Shown here: one piece after another, positions 25,013 to 37,600 of the stretch
How positions within the stretch are numbered: the first letter of the stretch is position 1
Layout of the letters: the number at the start of each line of letters is the position of its first letter
Source of the DNA: Neocallimastix lanati (nom. inval.)
Taxonomy: Eukaryota > Neocallimastigomycota > Neocallimastigomycetes > Neocallimastigales > Neocallimastigaceae
NCBI GenBank assembly: GCA_016946835.1
Contig: JACVTC010000148.1
Coordinates: 72,501 to 125,000, forward strand
Length of the DNA: 52,500 nt
Direction of reading: 5' to 3'
The notes under the pieces: generated by a model
The model's database searches: none
Told to the model about the DNA's origin: nothing
What the model saw: the letters and a program-made list of their open reading frames with translations, nothing else
Program-made: the position numbers and the translations under genes

Positions 25013-25262
25013 AAAACCCTTTTTCAATAAAGCTTATGGTTGAGGGTATCGAAAAAATCAAATATGAAGTGACCTTTAGAATTAGTGAAAAAAAGTTACA
25101 ATTGTTGTTAAACTAAAAAAAGAACTTTATATACCTTTAAAAGACATATATAAAAAAAAAAATCCTACATTTTAAAGCTTGGGCTGAATCATCTACCATG
25201 CTCTAATCAATAAACATATCTTTGGGATACCTTTCAGTGAAATCATTGAATTTAGAGCCTTA

Positions 25263-25680
25263 TTATCGATAAGGTGAACAGTAAAATAAATGATTGGGGG
25301 TTCACTCCTTCTTCTTCTTCATTAGATTTTTAACCAATAGGGCATTTACCTTTCTACTTTAAAACTCTTATTTTAGTTTCCTTTATTCTTAGTTCAATTA
25401 ATTTATTATACACCTTTACCTTAGATCAAATGAAAAGAACTATTAAAAAAAAAAAAAAAACTTCAACTGCTTTTAATCAAGGTTTGTTTTTGGAGTTTTT
25501 TTTTGGGGGGAAGATTTTAAAAAAAAAAAATAAGATTTCCAATACCATTATTTATAATATGTCTAAGGAATTATTTATACCTCCTTTAACTAGTTTTTAT
25601 TTTTATTTTTATTTCTTTTTATTTTACACTGTAATCATCACTCTGTGTATGTGTACACCATTAAACCTACTTATTGTGTA
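25263..25680 (+). pseudogene. LINE reverse-transcriptase thumb relic
   Basis: The plus-strand frame gives IIDKVNSKINDWGF (LINE consensus: KIxxRLxxWxxxxLS), one stop, then FILSSINLLYTFTLDQMKRT. That matches the family's VLSSIPxYYMSxxxxPxxVxxxI segment. LEFFFGGKILKKKNKIS follows, matching the conserved FLWGGxxxxxKIxxVxW segment. A YCVECQRRNN segment in another frame near 25666-25695 may be the C-terminal zinc motif. Order and spacing fit a LINE RT C-terminus. The fingers/palm with the (Y/F)ADD box was not found. Confidence 0.6.
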
Positions 25681-25699
25681 GAATGTCAACGTCGAAACA

Positions 25700-25899
25700 A
25701 TAAAGCAAAAAAAAAAAAAAAATTTTTTTTTTTTTCATGAATTTTATTATCATGTTTTTTTTTTTTTTTTTTTCCAATAAATATTTTTAAATAAAAATTT
25801 ATTCTAATTAGAAAAAAAAAAAAAATTTTTTTTTTATATGTTTATGAATTAATATATGTAACGAATATATTTTTTATATACAATATAATTAATATTTTA

Positions 25900-25945
<46 letters not shown>

Positions 25946-26377
25946 TAGTAGCTCTCTCGATTTACTTTTTGATTGTTATGGTAAAAACAAAACAAAAACA
26001 AAACAAAAAAAAAAAAATAAAATAAAATATAAAAATCCCATCACAACCAAAAGAGTTCATGTCAAACCGATATGGCAGAGAAGAATTTCTATTATTATTT
26101 CTTTTAGTCCATTGTATTTTTATTATATTTTATTAAATTTTTTTATACATTTGTACATTTTTCACATAAATATTATATATATATATATATATATTTTTTT
26201 ATTATAATATATTTATAATTTTTTTTTTCATATATAATGAAATTAATAGTGTAATATTTTTTAATAATCAATAAATTAAAAGTAATGGAAGTACGTTCTC
26301 TTCCTAATCCATGGAAATTTTTTTTTTTAATAATAAAGTAATTGATGCATATTTTCTTACTAAATAAATAAATAATA

Positions 26378-26416
<39 letters not shown>

Positions 26417-26705
26417 AATATCATCTATATGAAGATTTAATATTAATATTTTTATCATGATATTGATAATACTATTTTTTTTTTTAAGAATTTTATACTC
26501 TGTTTATCTTTTAACCTATCTTTTAGTAAGAATTCATTGATTTTAAACTAATTAACCAACTATAATTACTATGCCATTCAATCTCTATCTAAGAATTTTA
26601 TATTATATTTATCTTTTATCATTTTCTTTTAGAAAAAATTTTTTTTTTTTTTTTTTTTTTTTACTTTAAATCAATTAACCAAATATATTTTTAATAATTT
26701 TTTTT
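25700..26705. other. AT-rich spacer
   Basis: Long T-runs (25904-25940), A-runs (26381-26413), and no coding signal. Short higher-complexity words near 26040-26090 were not interpretable. Confidence 0.65.
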
Positions 26706-26982
26706 TGTTAAAAATAACAATTATTAAATTGATTATTAATTTATTTTTAATATTGTAATAACCAACAAATTATATTTATAACATTCAATAAAGTATAAAA
26801 TCAAGTAATTATTTTATTGTTTAAAATAAAATTCTTATTTTAAATAAAAAAAAGGAACATATTAATAAAAATATTTTAAATAATTATAAAACTAAAATAT
26901 ATAAATGTTTATTTTACTGAATAAAGTGTTCTATTTTAATAATATAATAATGATAAGTATTTATCGAAATATATTTTTGACA
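26706..26982 (+). repeat. Putative 5' LTR of decayed copia
   Basis: Begins TGTTAAAAATAACA and ends TTTTTGACA immediately before a primer-site-like GATTAAGAATCTCA. TG...CA ends, a 277-bp size close to the 247-bp LTR of the intact element, and the abutting primer site support the call. No matching 3' copy exists because the element is truncated on the right. Confidence 0.45.
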
Positions 26983-27004
26983 GATTAAGAATCTCAATCT
27001 CTCC
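26983..27004 (+). other. Primer-binding-site-like sequence
   Basis: GATTAAGAATCTCAATCTCTCC differs by one base from GATTAAGAGTCTCA in the two other copia elements. It also shares the following AA-TCTCC with the site on the minus strand at 10012-10033. It lies about 1.2 kb before the Gag ATG at 28230. Confidence 0.55.
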
Positions 27005-27237
27005 TGATTAAATAAAATAAAAGCTAAGTATACCATTAATTAAAAAAAAAAAAAAAAAAAAAAAAAATACTTTATATAAAATACAAACCTATAATAATTA
27101 TGATATTAATTGTTATTTATTTATCTATATTCATATATTTAAATTAAAAATAATAGTAATAAAATATATAATATAAACTTTTATATAACTCAGATATCAA
27201 TTATAAGATAAAAACAATATATAAAATGTTATCAACT

Positions 27238-27555
27238 AATTTAAGCTGAAAGTAAATTTAAAATGTCAGCTATATAATTTAAGCTGAAAGTAAATTTAAG
27301 ATGTCAGCTATATAGTTTAAGCTAAAAGTAAATTTAAGATGTCAGCTATACAATTTAAGCTGAAACTGAATCTAGGATGTCAGCTACATAATTTAAGCTG
27401 AAAGTAAAATTAAGATGTCAGCTATATAATTTAAGCTGAAAGTAAGTTTTAAGATGCCAGCTATATATAGTTTAAACTGAAAGTAAATTTATGATGTTAG
27501 CTATACAGTTTAAGCTTAAAGTGAATCTAGGATGTCAGCTACATATTTTAAGCTT
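27238..27555. repeat. 38-bp satellite, eight units, with hairpin arms
   Basis: Units of the form AATTTAAGCTGAAAGTAAAT followed by TTAAGATGTCAGCTATAT start at 27238, 27276 and every ~38 bp. Each contains the inverted pair AGCTGA/TCAGCT around a 16-base loop. Units 4 and 8 share GAATCTAGGATGTCAGCTAC, and units 3 and 7 share AGTTTAA plus CTATAC, so a four-unit (~152-bp) higher-order repeat is visible. Degenerate units continue to about 27680. Confidence 0.9.
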
Positions 27556-28229
27556 AAAACAATAAAATTCAAAGATTCCAGATATATAATAAAAATAGAG
27601 ATAACTTAAAATTTCAACTATATAAATTAAATTAATAATATAATTTAAAATAGCAATTAAATAACTTAAATTGAAAATAATGTAACCAATAGCAAAAGTC
27701 ATAAGACAGTTAAAATAAATTAAAATTATATATTGAATAGATTAAAATAATTCATAAGACATATAAAACAATATAAAAAAAAAAAATAAACAATAATATT
27801 AATACACTAAGATTATGTAATTTAATAAAATAAAGAATAAATAATAGTAATATATATTTACTAATATATTATAAACAATGTCAAATTAGTCATATTGGAG
27901 CAATCATGTCATGACTTTATCAATTACTCATAATATAAACAACACCAGATGACATCAATATAATGGTCAAGTTAATTAAACTAATTAAAAAAAAAAGGGA
28001 ATCTATTTAACACCAAAAAAAAAAAAAAAGAAACTTTAAATTTTCAAATCCAATTAAATTTAAGATTTAAATTTAATCTAAAATCGTTAAAAATACATAT
28101 ATAAAATAAAAAAATATAAAAAATTTTTAAAAAAAAAAATAAAATAAAATAAAATTATATAATCATCAAAACTTAATCAATTCAATAAAACAAACCAACA
28201 TTTATTTTAATTAAATCTATAAAATCAAT

Positions 28230-31200
28230 ATGTCCAGAACTAGAAACAATTAAAGGAATCAAATTATTGATACCACAGAAAACAATCTTTCTGCCAAAGG
28301 GATTTCTTTTAATTATTTAGAGAATTTTAATCATATAACAGAACTAAATATTGAAAACTTCCAAAATTGGAAAACCAATATCCCGTACCTCTTAACAATC
28401 AACAATCTAGACGAATATATTAGTTCCAAAAAAAAAATAAAAAAAAAAAAATTAAGAAGAAAGGATATAAGAGAAAAATCTAGACGATTATATTATAGAT
28501 AAATTTGATTCTTCACTTGTCTATGATGCTGGGACTACTCAAAAGGATATCAAAAATGATATCCTTATAAAATGGATCATTACCAACAGTCTTGGGAATA
28601 AAACTAAAGAGATTCTGAAAGGCCACAGTAAAACAGCCTTTCAGATGTTGGAATTTTCTCCAAGAATCTTTTACTCTTGGAGATGAACATAGAAAAAATG
28701 ATTCTGAAAAATAGAATCAATTTCTTAGTTTAATATAAATGATGATATTCACATTTTTTTTTTTAGCAACTCTCCAAAATATGCTTGACGAACTAGAAAT
28801 AATAGACACAGACATTTCTGACAATACAAAAGTCGGAATTCTTAACGGTGCCTTACCAGAAAATTTAAGGTGGATTAACGTTTTCCAATTCAACAATAAT
28901 TGGAAAGAATGTTGTAACTACCTTAAAAGGATAGTTTCAGACATTACGTTCTCTCATCTTAAAGAAAAAAAAAGATTCAAGAAGAAAAATCTGAAAACAT
29001 TTTTCATTTACATTCATATCCTAAGAGTAAAAATTAGAGATAAGAAAAGAAAATATTCCAAAAGAAAGAATGGAAAGTGCTTTCTCTGCGGAAAATACGG
29101 CCACTATATTAAGGATTGCTTTAAAAATAAGAAAATTAACTTTAATAAAGTAACCAAGAATAATAAATCTAATAAAGACAAAAGGGAATCAGATAAGAAA
29201 TATAACAAAAAAAAAAATAAAATAAACAATAAACACGTTTACTTAATAAACAATAATAAAGAATATAAAGATAATTACTAAGAAGATTTTTCAAAAGATT
29301 ATTTTTCAGATAATGCTTTAGAAATCAATAGCATTGAAACAAATAATAACTACAACAAAATTAATGAAATTAAAAATAATAATTTTATAGTTTGGATCCT
29401 TGATTCTGGTGCTTCAATAAGCACCACAAACAATATTAATTTACTCACCAATATCAAAAAAAATGTAATACAAAAATTTCGCTTGCAAATGGAAAGAAAA
29501 TTTTATCAAACTCTTACTGGCGACTTTACCGGATTCATTAATACTTATAAATTCACACTTAAAAATATTTACACTTCAAAACATATTAAAAAAAAAAAAA
29601 AAATTTAATTTCCATCAATCAGTTAATAGCACAAAACTTCAAAGTCATATTCAACAATTATAATAACTCACCACCTTTGGCACAGATGCTTAGGCCATTT
29701 TGATATATTCAAAGATCAAAGATAAATTAAAATAATACAAACGTGCAAACCAAATGCGCAATATGTATTAATTCAAAATTAAAAAAAAAAAAAAAAAAAA
29801 ATCTTATAAGCCTACGACAAATAAAACAAAACAAATCTTAGATCTCATACACATTAGATCTAATTGGACCAGTCACTCACTCCATAAATAACAATAAATA
29901 TTTCCTAACAATTTTAGATGATTTTTCAAGATATGGATGGGTGATGATCTTTACCCAAAATAAAACTGATGTATTCAACAAATTTATTATTTGGCACAAT
30001 GACAATATATATAACACCACAAACATCACTGTAAAAAAGCCATCCGTTCCGATAACGGAAAAGAATTTTCAGAATAGTCGTTTTCAAACCTTCTGCCAAG
30101 AGAATGGAATTAAACATGAATTCAACGATTCCTTACAATCCATCTCAAAACGGTAGAGCTGAAAGGTTCAATGGTACACTTATTATCTTCTGCTAAAGCA
30201 CTTCTTAAATGAATCTAAACTTAGTCATGACTTCTGGGAATACGCAGTAGACACTGCGAACTTCACTTACAACCGACTTCCCCACCAAGGAAACCAGAAC
30301 AAAAAATCCCTTAGGAAATATTTTATAATAAGCCTGTGGATTATAGTTTCTTTCGAGTCTTCTTCGGATGTAGAGGATATTTCTTTGTTCCAAAGGAGCT
30401 TCGTTCAAAGTTTGAACAACAATTCTCATCCTGGTATTTTTCTAGGTTATAGCAACAATACTAATGGTTATAAAGTTTTTTTTGACATTATCCATAACAA
30501 AATCATTCTAGGCCGTACTGTTGAATTTATGGAAAACGAACCAGGCAACTCTTTTCTTCATAAAAAATTTTTCCCAATAACGAATTCAGGGAGAGTAATA
30601 AGGTCAAACAATTAAGTCATTACAATTACAACAATAAAATCAATAATAAGAACAGTGGAATTATTGAAAATAATTTTGAAATAAATATAGATACAAATAA
30701 AAAACTCAATATAAACAATAATAATAGTAATGAAAATCACATCATCAATAAATATAATGATAAAAATAGTATCACTACTGACATCAATTATAATGATGAT
30801 GTCACTATTATCAACAATAATTCTGACAAAACAACAAAAAAATGATCCAACAAAACAAAACAATAACAATCAACACAATTCAACAAATATTAATAATAAA
30901 AATCTACAATGTAACAGAAGGTAACAAAAATAAAAATTTAAATAGGACTCATAAAAAAATTAATAATATTAATAATGAGAATATAAAGAGAACAATAAAG
31001 ACAGAAACTATCAATATATAGAAGGAACTAAAAGAAAATCAAATAATAATTCATTTAATATTAATAAAAGAAAAAAGATAAGATAATAATAACAATACAC
31101 TAATTGAACCTTAACAACTATAAAGACATATTCAAACTAAATGATAAATCAGAATGGTTAAAATCAGTAAAAGAAGAACTTGATAATATGGAAAGACTGA

Positions 31201-32370
31201 AAGTATTTACAGTAGTCAGTACGGTACCCTCAGGATCAAATATTATTTCATCCAGGCGGGTATTTAAATATAAAAGAGACTCAAATGGTAAAGTAATTAA
31301 AAGAAAAGCGAGACTAGTCGCTAAGGGGGATATACCCAAGAATATGGTATCGACTATAAAGAAACATTTGCTCCTATCCTCAAACAAGATACCATTCGAA
31401 TCATTACAGTCATTGCAGTAAAACATGAACTTCAAAATAAAACAAATAGATATTAATTCAGCTTATTTAAACGCTCCTCTTAATGAACATATATACATGA
31501 AAGCTCCAGAAAGGACATCAATCTTATGAGAAATCTTTTTGGAAATTAAACAAAGCTCTCTAATGGCCTAAAGCAAACAGGTAAAGAATGGAACAATAAA
31601 TTAAACGAAGAATTAATAAAAGTAGGTTTTACCAGATTAAAAAGTGAACCTTGTGTATACAAGAAAATTAATAATAATAAAAAAGAAATAATATGTATTT
31701 TGTCAGTCTACGTTGATGACACACTTATTGCTGGAACATTAGCTGAAATAAATTCAGTAAAAGCATCAATTAAAAGAAAGGTTTAACATAAAAGACATTG
31801 GGGATGTAGAATTCGTTATTGGCATAAAATTTAATAAAATTAATAAAATTAAAGATGGATATATTCTACATCAATCAAGATACGTAAATGATATTTTAAA
31901 CAAATTCAGTACCGACTCTTATACAAAAACAATCAAAAATCTTATTCCAAAAGAAAATCCTCAACTGAGAACAAAGAAATTTAATGAAACAAAATACCGA
32001 AGCGCTATTGGCAGCTTATTATATTTAGGAATATGCACCAGACCAGATATTCTTTTCGCTGTTAGTAAAGCTGCAAGGAAATCCAGTGATCCTACGATGG
32101 AAGATTGGATGAATGTTATGAAAATTTTCAATTATATCCAGCATACAAAAAACTATGGTATTAAAATTCAAAAGGGGATGAATTTAAAGGTATATGTAGA
32201 TGTAGATTATGCAGGAAATCTCAACACAAGGAAATCTACTTCTGGATTCTTTATGATGCTTGGAAATACACTAACAAGCTGGTATTCAAAACTACAACAT
32301 TGCGTTTCTACTTCCACGGCTGAAGCCGAATATTACGGCCTGAGTGAATGCGCTAAACATTTTATTTATA
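28230..32370 (+). pseudogene. Decayed Ty1/copia Gag-Pol
   Basis: Gag starts at ATG 28230, with a stop after 7 codons and then NFQNWKTNIPYLLTINNLDE. The zinc knuckle CFLCGKYGHYIKDC is at 29078-29119. Protease WILDSGAS has its Asp codon at 29402. Integrase shows LWHRCLGH near 29680, LDLIGP, LTILDDFSRYGW, SDNGKEF near 30047, and PYNPSQNGRAERFNGT near 30135. An Asn-rich linker spans 30610-31090. Reverse transcriptase has NGKVIKRKARLVAKGD, then NRY.FSLFKR (damaged), with YVDD at 31709-31720. RNase H includes NTRKSTSGFF and STSTAEAEYYGLSECAK, ending at about 32357. Every domain is present in order, but at least ten stops or frameshifts and A-run insertions (29589-29603, 29779-29801) kill it. The RNase H C-terminus and 3' LTR are absent. 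Confidence 0.9.
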
Positions 32371-32500
32371 ATAATTTTTTATTTTTAAAAAACATTTTAT
32401 TTATAATAATTTTTTATATTTAAAAAACATTTTATTTTTAAACAATATTTTATGTTTAAATAGCATTTTATTTTTAAGAATATTTAGAGAATATATATAT
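32358..32500. repeat. 35-bp tandem repeat fused to RNase H
   Basis: CATTTTATTTATAATAATTT recurs at 32358 and 32393, and CATTTTATTTTTAA at 32428 and 32464. It starts exactly where copia homology ends (SECAK|H). Confidence 0.85.
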
Positions 32501-34362
32501 ATATTTTTTATTTTTAAGATATATAAACTTTTTTTAATTTTTAAATACTTTTTTATAGATTTCAACAATATTTTATAATTTTTTCATAAATTAATATATA
32601 ATGAAAATTTCATAAAATATTTTATTTTTAAAGAATATATTTTTTTTATTAGTTATTATTTATAATTTATTATTCAATTATTCAATTATTTATTATTTAA
32701 TTATTTAATTATTCAGTTATTTATTAATAAATACTTATTTTTTTTTATTTAAATATTATTTATTATTTATTTCTTTATTATTAATTTATTTATTATTTAT
32801 TTCTTTATTATTAATTTATTTATTATATTTGTTATTATTTATTATTTAATTATTTATTATTATTGTAATTTATTGATATTTATTATTTATTATTTATTAT
32901 TTATTATTTATTATATTTGTTATTATTTAATATTTAATTATTTATTATAAATAAAATTTTTTGTGTCCAATTTTTTTTTTTTGTAATATCACCAAAAAAA
33001 GAATTAAAATCAATAATAAATTTATTTGTGTTATTCTTAATTTTGTTCTATTTATTTATCATTATCTTTTATATCTTTAATAATAAACAATTTAACAAAT
33101 ATATATATATTAATACTTCTTCATCCACAAATAATTACAATAACAAATTATAATTATATATAATAAAAATTATTATATATTAATTTATATAACATATCTA
33201 TATATAAAATAAAAAAAAAAAAGAAGAAATTAAAATTATTTCATAATTCAAATATTTAATAAACTTTTAAAACATTTTAATATTACTGTTAATATTATTT
33301 GTTATTTTAAATTATTATGATTATTACTTTTTTACTATTATTTCTACTATTAATATTTACTTATATATGCATTAATATGTATTAATATGTATTAATTGTT
33401 ATTATTTCTATAATAAAATATAGGAATATTAACTTATAACTTATTATTTATTTATTTATTATTTCTATAATAGAATATAGGAATATTAACTTATAAGTCA
33501 AGTAAAAGTAAATACAAAATTTATTTTGTTCTTTTTTTTTTTATTTTTATCACAAATAAATATTATAATAAAGTTGACACCAATAAGATCTATATTATCT
33601 CTTTAATAACTGTCAGTTATAATTTTATTATTATTAGTATTGATAGATAAATTCAGATTGATAATTTCTTTTGGAAGAAATTTTATATATAAACTTTTTA
33701 GTTTCAAACTTCATTATGAAAACAAGTTATACTATTTTTTTTTCTTTTTAAATGAAATTCTTAATAATTATTTAATTATTTATATAAATCTTTATCCAAT
33801 TTTAAGAACAGAAATTCAACTAAATATTTTAAAGTTATTTAAGAAAAGAAAAGAAAAAAAAAAAAAAAAAAAAAAAAAACATTTTTATTTTATAAATATT
33901 TATTTAATTTTTTAATTTTTTAATTATTTTTTTTTATATTTAATTTTATTAAAATTATTGAATATATTTAAATATTCATTTAATTATAAGAATCCTCATG
34001 ATATTTAATTTATTATTATCAAAATATAATTAAATTTTTAACAATAAAATTGTTTAATATATTCAAAAATTCATCCCATTTTTTATAATCATTTCATCAT
34101 CATTTTTATAATAATAATTAGAGATTGAGAAAAAAAAAAAATTTTTTTTTTGTATAAAATATATTCATTAATTAATTAATAATAATACTTTATTTCATTT
34201 TTTACTAATTTATTTAATTATTAATTTTTTTATTTAATTTTATATTGATATTTAACAATCTTATTATATATATATTCACTTATTTATTATTAATAAATTT
34301 TATAATCCTTTTTTTTTTATATTAAAAAATAAATGAATTAATCTTTCTACTCTATTATTTAA
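32501..34362. other. AT-rich spacer
   Basis: Degenerate TTATTTA heptamer tract (about 32660-32945), a duplicated ATTTCTATAATAxAATATAG then GAATATTAACTTATA segment (33404 and 33463), and A/T runs. The open frame at 33640-33915 ends in poly-Lys and has no convincing features. TTTAA at 34358-34362 is the left target duplication of the intact copia. Confidence 0.7.
34358..34362. other. Target site duplication, left copy (TTTAA)
   Basis: TTTAA immediately precedes the TG of the 5' LTR and is repeated at 40807-40811 after the 3' LTR. Five bp is the usual copia duplication. Confidence 0.85.
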
Positions 34363-34609
34363 TGTTAACGTATGTTAATTTTATTAATATAAAGTTATAG
34401 TCTAGCTTAAGTTTAATAAAATATTAAATTAAATTATATTAAATATATTGTAATTACAAATTAAAATATAAATTAGTATGTATCTAGAACAAGCCACAAT
34501 TAAATATAAAAACATGTAATTTTATCTGTACTTTAAATCTTTGTTAACCATTTATATAACACTTGCGTTATATATCTAATTATTAATAAATAAATATTAA
34601 ACAATAATA
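34363..34609 (+). repeat. 5' LTR of intact copia
   Basis: 247 bp, starting TGTTAACGTATGTTAA and ending TAAACAATAATA. The end is fixed by the primer site at 34610 and the target duplication, so it ends in TA rather than the usual CA. It contains an 8-bp perfect inverted repeat TATATAAC/GTTATATA (34553-34560 and 34567-34574) around ACTTGC, overlapping the best TATA-like sequence. It presumably carries the promoter. Confidence 0.95.
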
Positions 34610-34631
34610 GATTAAGAGTCTCAGTACTCTA
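34610..34631 (+). other. Primer-binding site
   Basis: GATTAAGAGTCTCAGTACTC begins directly after the LTR. Its complement, GAGTACTGAGACTCTTAATC, fits the D-stem edge and anticodon arm of tRNA-Lys(CUU), whose loop is CUCUUAA. Family knowledge: Drosophila copia primes from a tRNA-iMet fragment cut in the anticodon stem-loop, so internal priming is precedented, but with a different tRNA. Confidence 0.7.
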
Positions 34632-34683
34632 TAATAAATTACAAAGCTTTAAATTTAAAAATCGATTTTAACAAAGTATTAAG

Positions 34684-37600
34684 ATGGCCTATCAATTTAA
34701 CTTAGCTAAGGACCAACGTCTTCGTGGTGTATCCAATTTTGCCACATGGAATTTCCTTATCATGACTGCAGCTAGGAGATATGGAATGGAAGAATTCATT
34801 GAAGAAGATGTTATCTCTCACCTGAAGGATAATAACTATAGACTTAATCCTAATGAAGAATCTAAGACGGTAAAAGCTATCCTGAAGATTATTGAGGAAT
34901 TACAATTAAATCGTGGAGAAAATGTAAACTACAATGAAGTGTTTACTCAAAACCGAAATAGAATCATTGCTAAAGCAGAAGAGAAAGACTCTCAGTTAAT
35001 GCTTATGGTGATTCAAAACGTTGAAGAAAAAATATTAAGGGAAGTTAGTAGAATGAAGAAAACATTCACAATTATGGAAAAACTAACTTCAAAATACGGT
35101 GATAAGAATAATGACACTGAATACTGGCTCAAGAAATTGCGAAAACTTAAGGCAAATGACCGCAGCCAAATAATGAAGATGGCTGATAGCGTAAATGAAA
35201 TATTCGGTGAAATGGAAGATGCCGGAGTAAATTTGACTGAAAGGGAAAAATTAAAGTACATGTTCAATATTTTACCAAATGACTTTAAAAACATTATAGA
35301 TGTAACTTTAGAAACTACCGCCAGACAATTATATGAAAGTATAAAAGATAGAATTTCAGCTAGATCATATCTAGAAAATTGGGAAAATACAATGGATGAA
35401 CATGATGATCATGATGATCCAATGGATATAGATCTAATTGAAAAACGTTATAAAAATAAAAACTATCATAAAGGAAAAGGTTTTGTTAAGAAAATAAACA
35501 GAAACAATAACAAAACTAACAAAAATTTATATTGTCATATTTGTGAGATAAGAGGACATCTCACAAAAGATTGTAAATACAATATGAAAGCAAGAGAAAA
35601 CAAAAAAGAAGGGAGGCAACAATCACTCTACCAGAAAAACCATAAAAATGAAGAAAAAGAATTAAAATCATTTGGTTTAGTGGAAAAAATAACTTCTAAA
35701 TATGAAGAAAGTGACAGCGAAAGAGATGATAATTTTGAAGACATCAGACCATTATGTGAACCACATATTAATGATGCTTTGCTAATTGAATCAATAAATG
35801 AACCATATAATATAGATAATGATGAAAAATCTGTAAACATAATTGAAAGAAATATAGAAAGTAACGAAACAGTTGAATGGTATTATGATAGTGGAGCTTA
35901 CGAACATGTAACTAATGATAAAAACCTTTTGAAAGATTATAAAGAAGATTTTGTACAACTAAGATGTGCAAACAATACTACTTTAGACTTTGAAGGATAT
36001 GGTAGTTGTGAATTTACCATAAACAACTACCATATAAAATTAAACAAAGTGTTATATTCAAAAAAGGCACATAAAAACTTGATAAGTGCCATCGAATTCG
36101 CAAAAATAGGTATAACATCCGTTATTGAGCCAATAAGTCAAGAAAAAGTAAAATTGACTATATCTGACTGTGATAAAAATGTTATCGGAACGTTTTTATC
36201 AACTGATTTTAATCAATTTAAAATAAACACAAAAAGTATAATAAATAATCAAAATATTTTATCATTAGATGATTTAGGGCAAAACAGTCTAGAAATATGG
36301 CACAGAAGAATGGGCCATCAATATATAAGAAATATTTCTAAACATTTAGAACTACACGAGATCAAGATCCCAAAATGTAAAGAATGTAAAGTAGTAAAAA
36401 TGAAGCATTCCCCACATAATGGGAACAATCCTAAATCAAACAAGATACTTGAAGTTATACACTCTGACATTTCGGGGCCATATAACAGTTCTATTAATGA
36501 CAAAAAATATTTTATAACTTTCTTGGACGAATATTCGTGGAAAGTTTGGCTCTTCACTTTAAAATCTAAAGCTGAAGCGCCAGACATTATAATCGATTTT
36601 CTAAAATACCTTAACAATCAATTTGATAATTATAAAGTTAAAATATTTAAAACAGATGGTGGTAAAGAATATAAAAATAAGAAAATAAGAAGATACTGTA
36701 AAGATAATGGAATTGAAAAATCATTCTCTCCACCATATTGTCCAGAAAATAATGGAAAAGCTGAAAGGATAAATCAAACAATAAAAAACACAGCTAAAAC
36801 TTTATTATTTTGGGCAAAATTATCTGAAAATTTCTGGGAATATGCAGTAAGACATGCGGCTTATTTGTATAATATGATTCCTCATGAAGGAAATAATAAT
36901 TTAATACCTGATGAAGTCATATCAGGAAAAAGTATTTCTTTAAAACACTTAAGAACTTTTGGATGTAAATGTTATTATATTGATAATATGGAAAACAAAT
37001 CCAATTTCACTCCAAAAGCAAAGGAAGGAATATTTCTTGGTTTCAGCAAGAAAAATTACTCATATAGGATTATGGACATAAAAAACAAAAGAATACACCA
37101 TGTCAGAGAAGTAGAATGTTTAGAGGAATGTCCAGCAAACTATATATATGAGAAAGAAGGATTTGTGGACCCATATTTCTCTTTTACAAAAATTGATAAT
37201 AATATAGTAAATAATAATAATAATGAAAATAATCATATTATAAATGAAAATATAATTAATAATATAGAAAACATAAATAATGTTCTAAACAATGAAAATA
37301 ATAATTTAAATGAAAACAATAATAATATTGATTTAAATAACATTATTGTAAACGATAATTTAAACAATATGAACATGGATAACGAGGATAATAAAATAGA
37401 AGCAGAAAATAATTTACATGATAATAACACGAAAATAATTATTAATATTTTAGATAATATGAATAATAATAAAAATATAGATAAAGGTAAAGAAAATATG
37501 GTTTATAATATTAACAACGACGATATAATTAATTTAAACAATAAAAATAACAAAATTAAAACCATAACCTTAGAAAAGGACACAAAAACAAATAAACTAT

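Larger units (their letters stand above)
20760..25700 (+). mobile_element. Eroded non-LTR (LINE) retrotransposon region
   Basis: About 5 kb of islands with normal codon-like complexity, shredded by A and T homopolymers of 10-45 bases. Two islands are diagnostic: an endonuclease GDF motif near 24285 and a reverse-transcriptase thumb with an FxGGK motif near 25265-25540. Both are on the plus strand and in the order expected of a LINE. Earlier islands, for example 20970-21165 (FNRILGLRSGFKYNN; NCPKGNSVYIVEEGEQS) and 21392-21540, stay open but are unrecognised. They may be ORF1 or 5' parts. The ends are not defined, and no target duplication or poly-A tail can be called in such AT-rich DNA. Confidence 0.6.

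Noticed and set aside
24725-25061. Two overlapping minus-strand open frames
   Set aside because: Both read the (TAAAA)n array as a repeating Phe-Tyr-Ile-Leu peptide.
35013-35294. Minus-strand open frames inside the intact copia (also 35628, 36318, 37233, 38493, 39402, 40044) and plus 38951
   Set aside because: Shadows of the 1963-codon Gag-Pol frame, with no supporting features.
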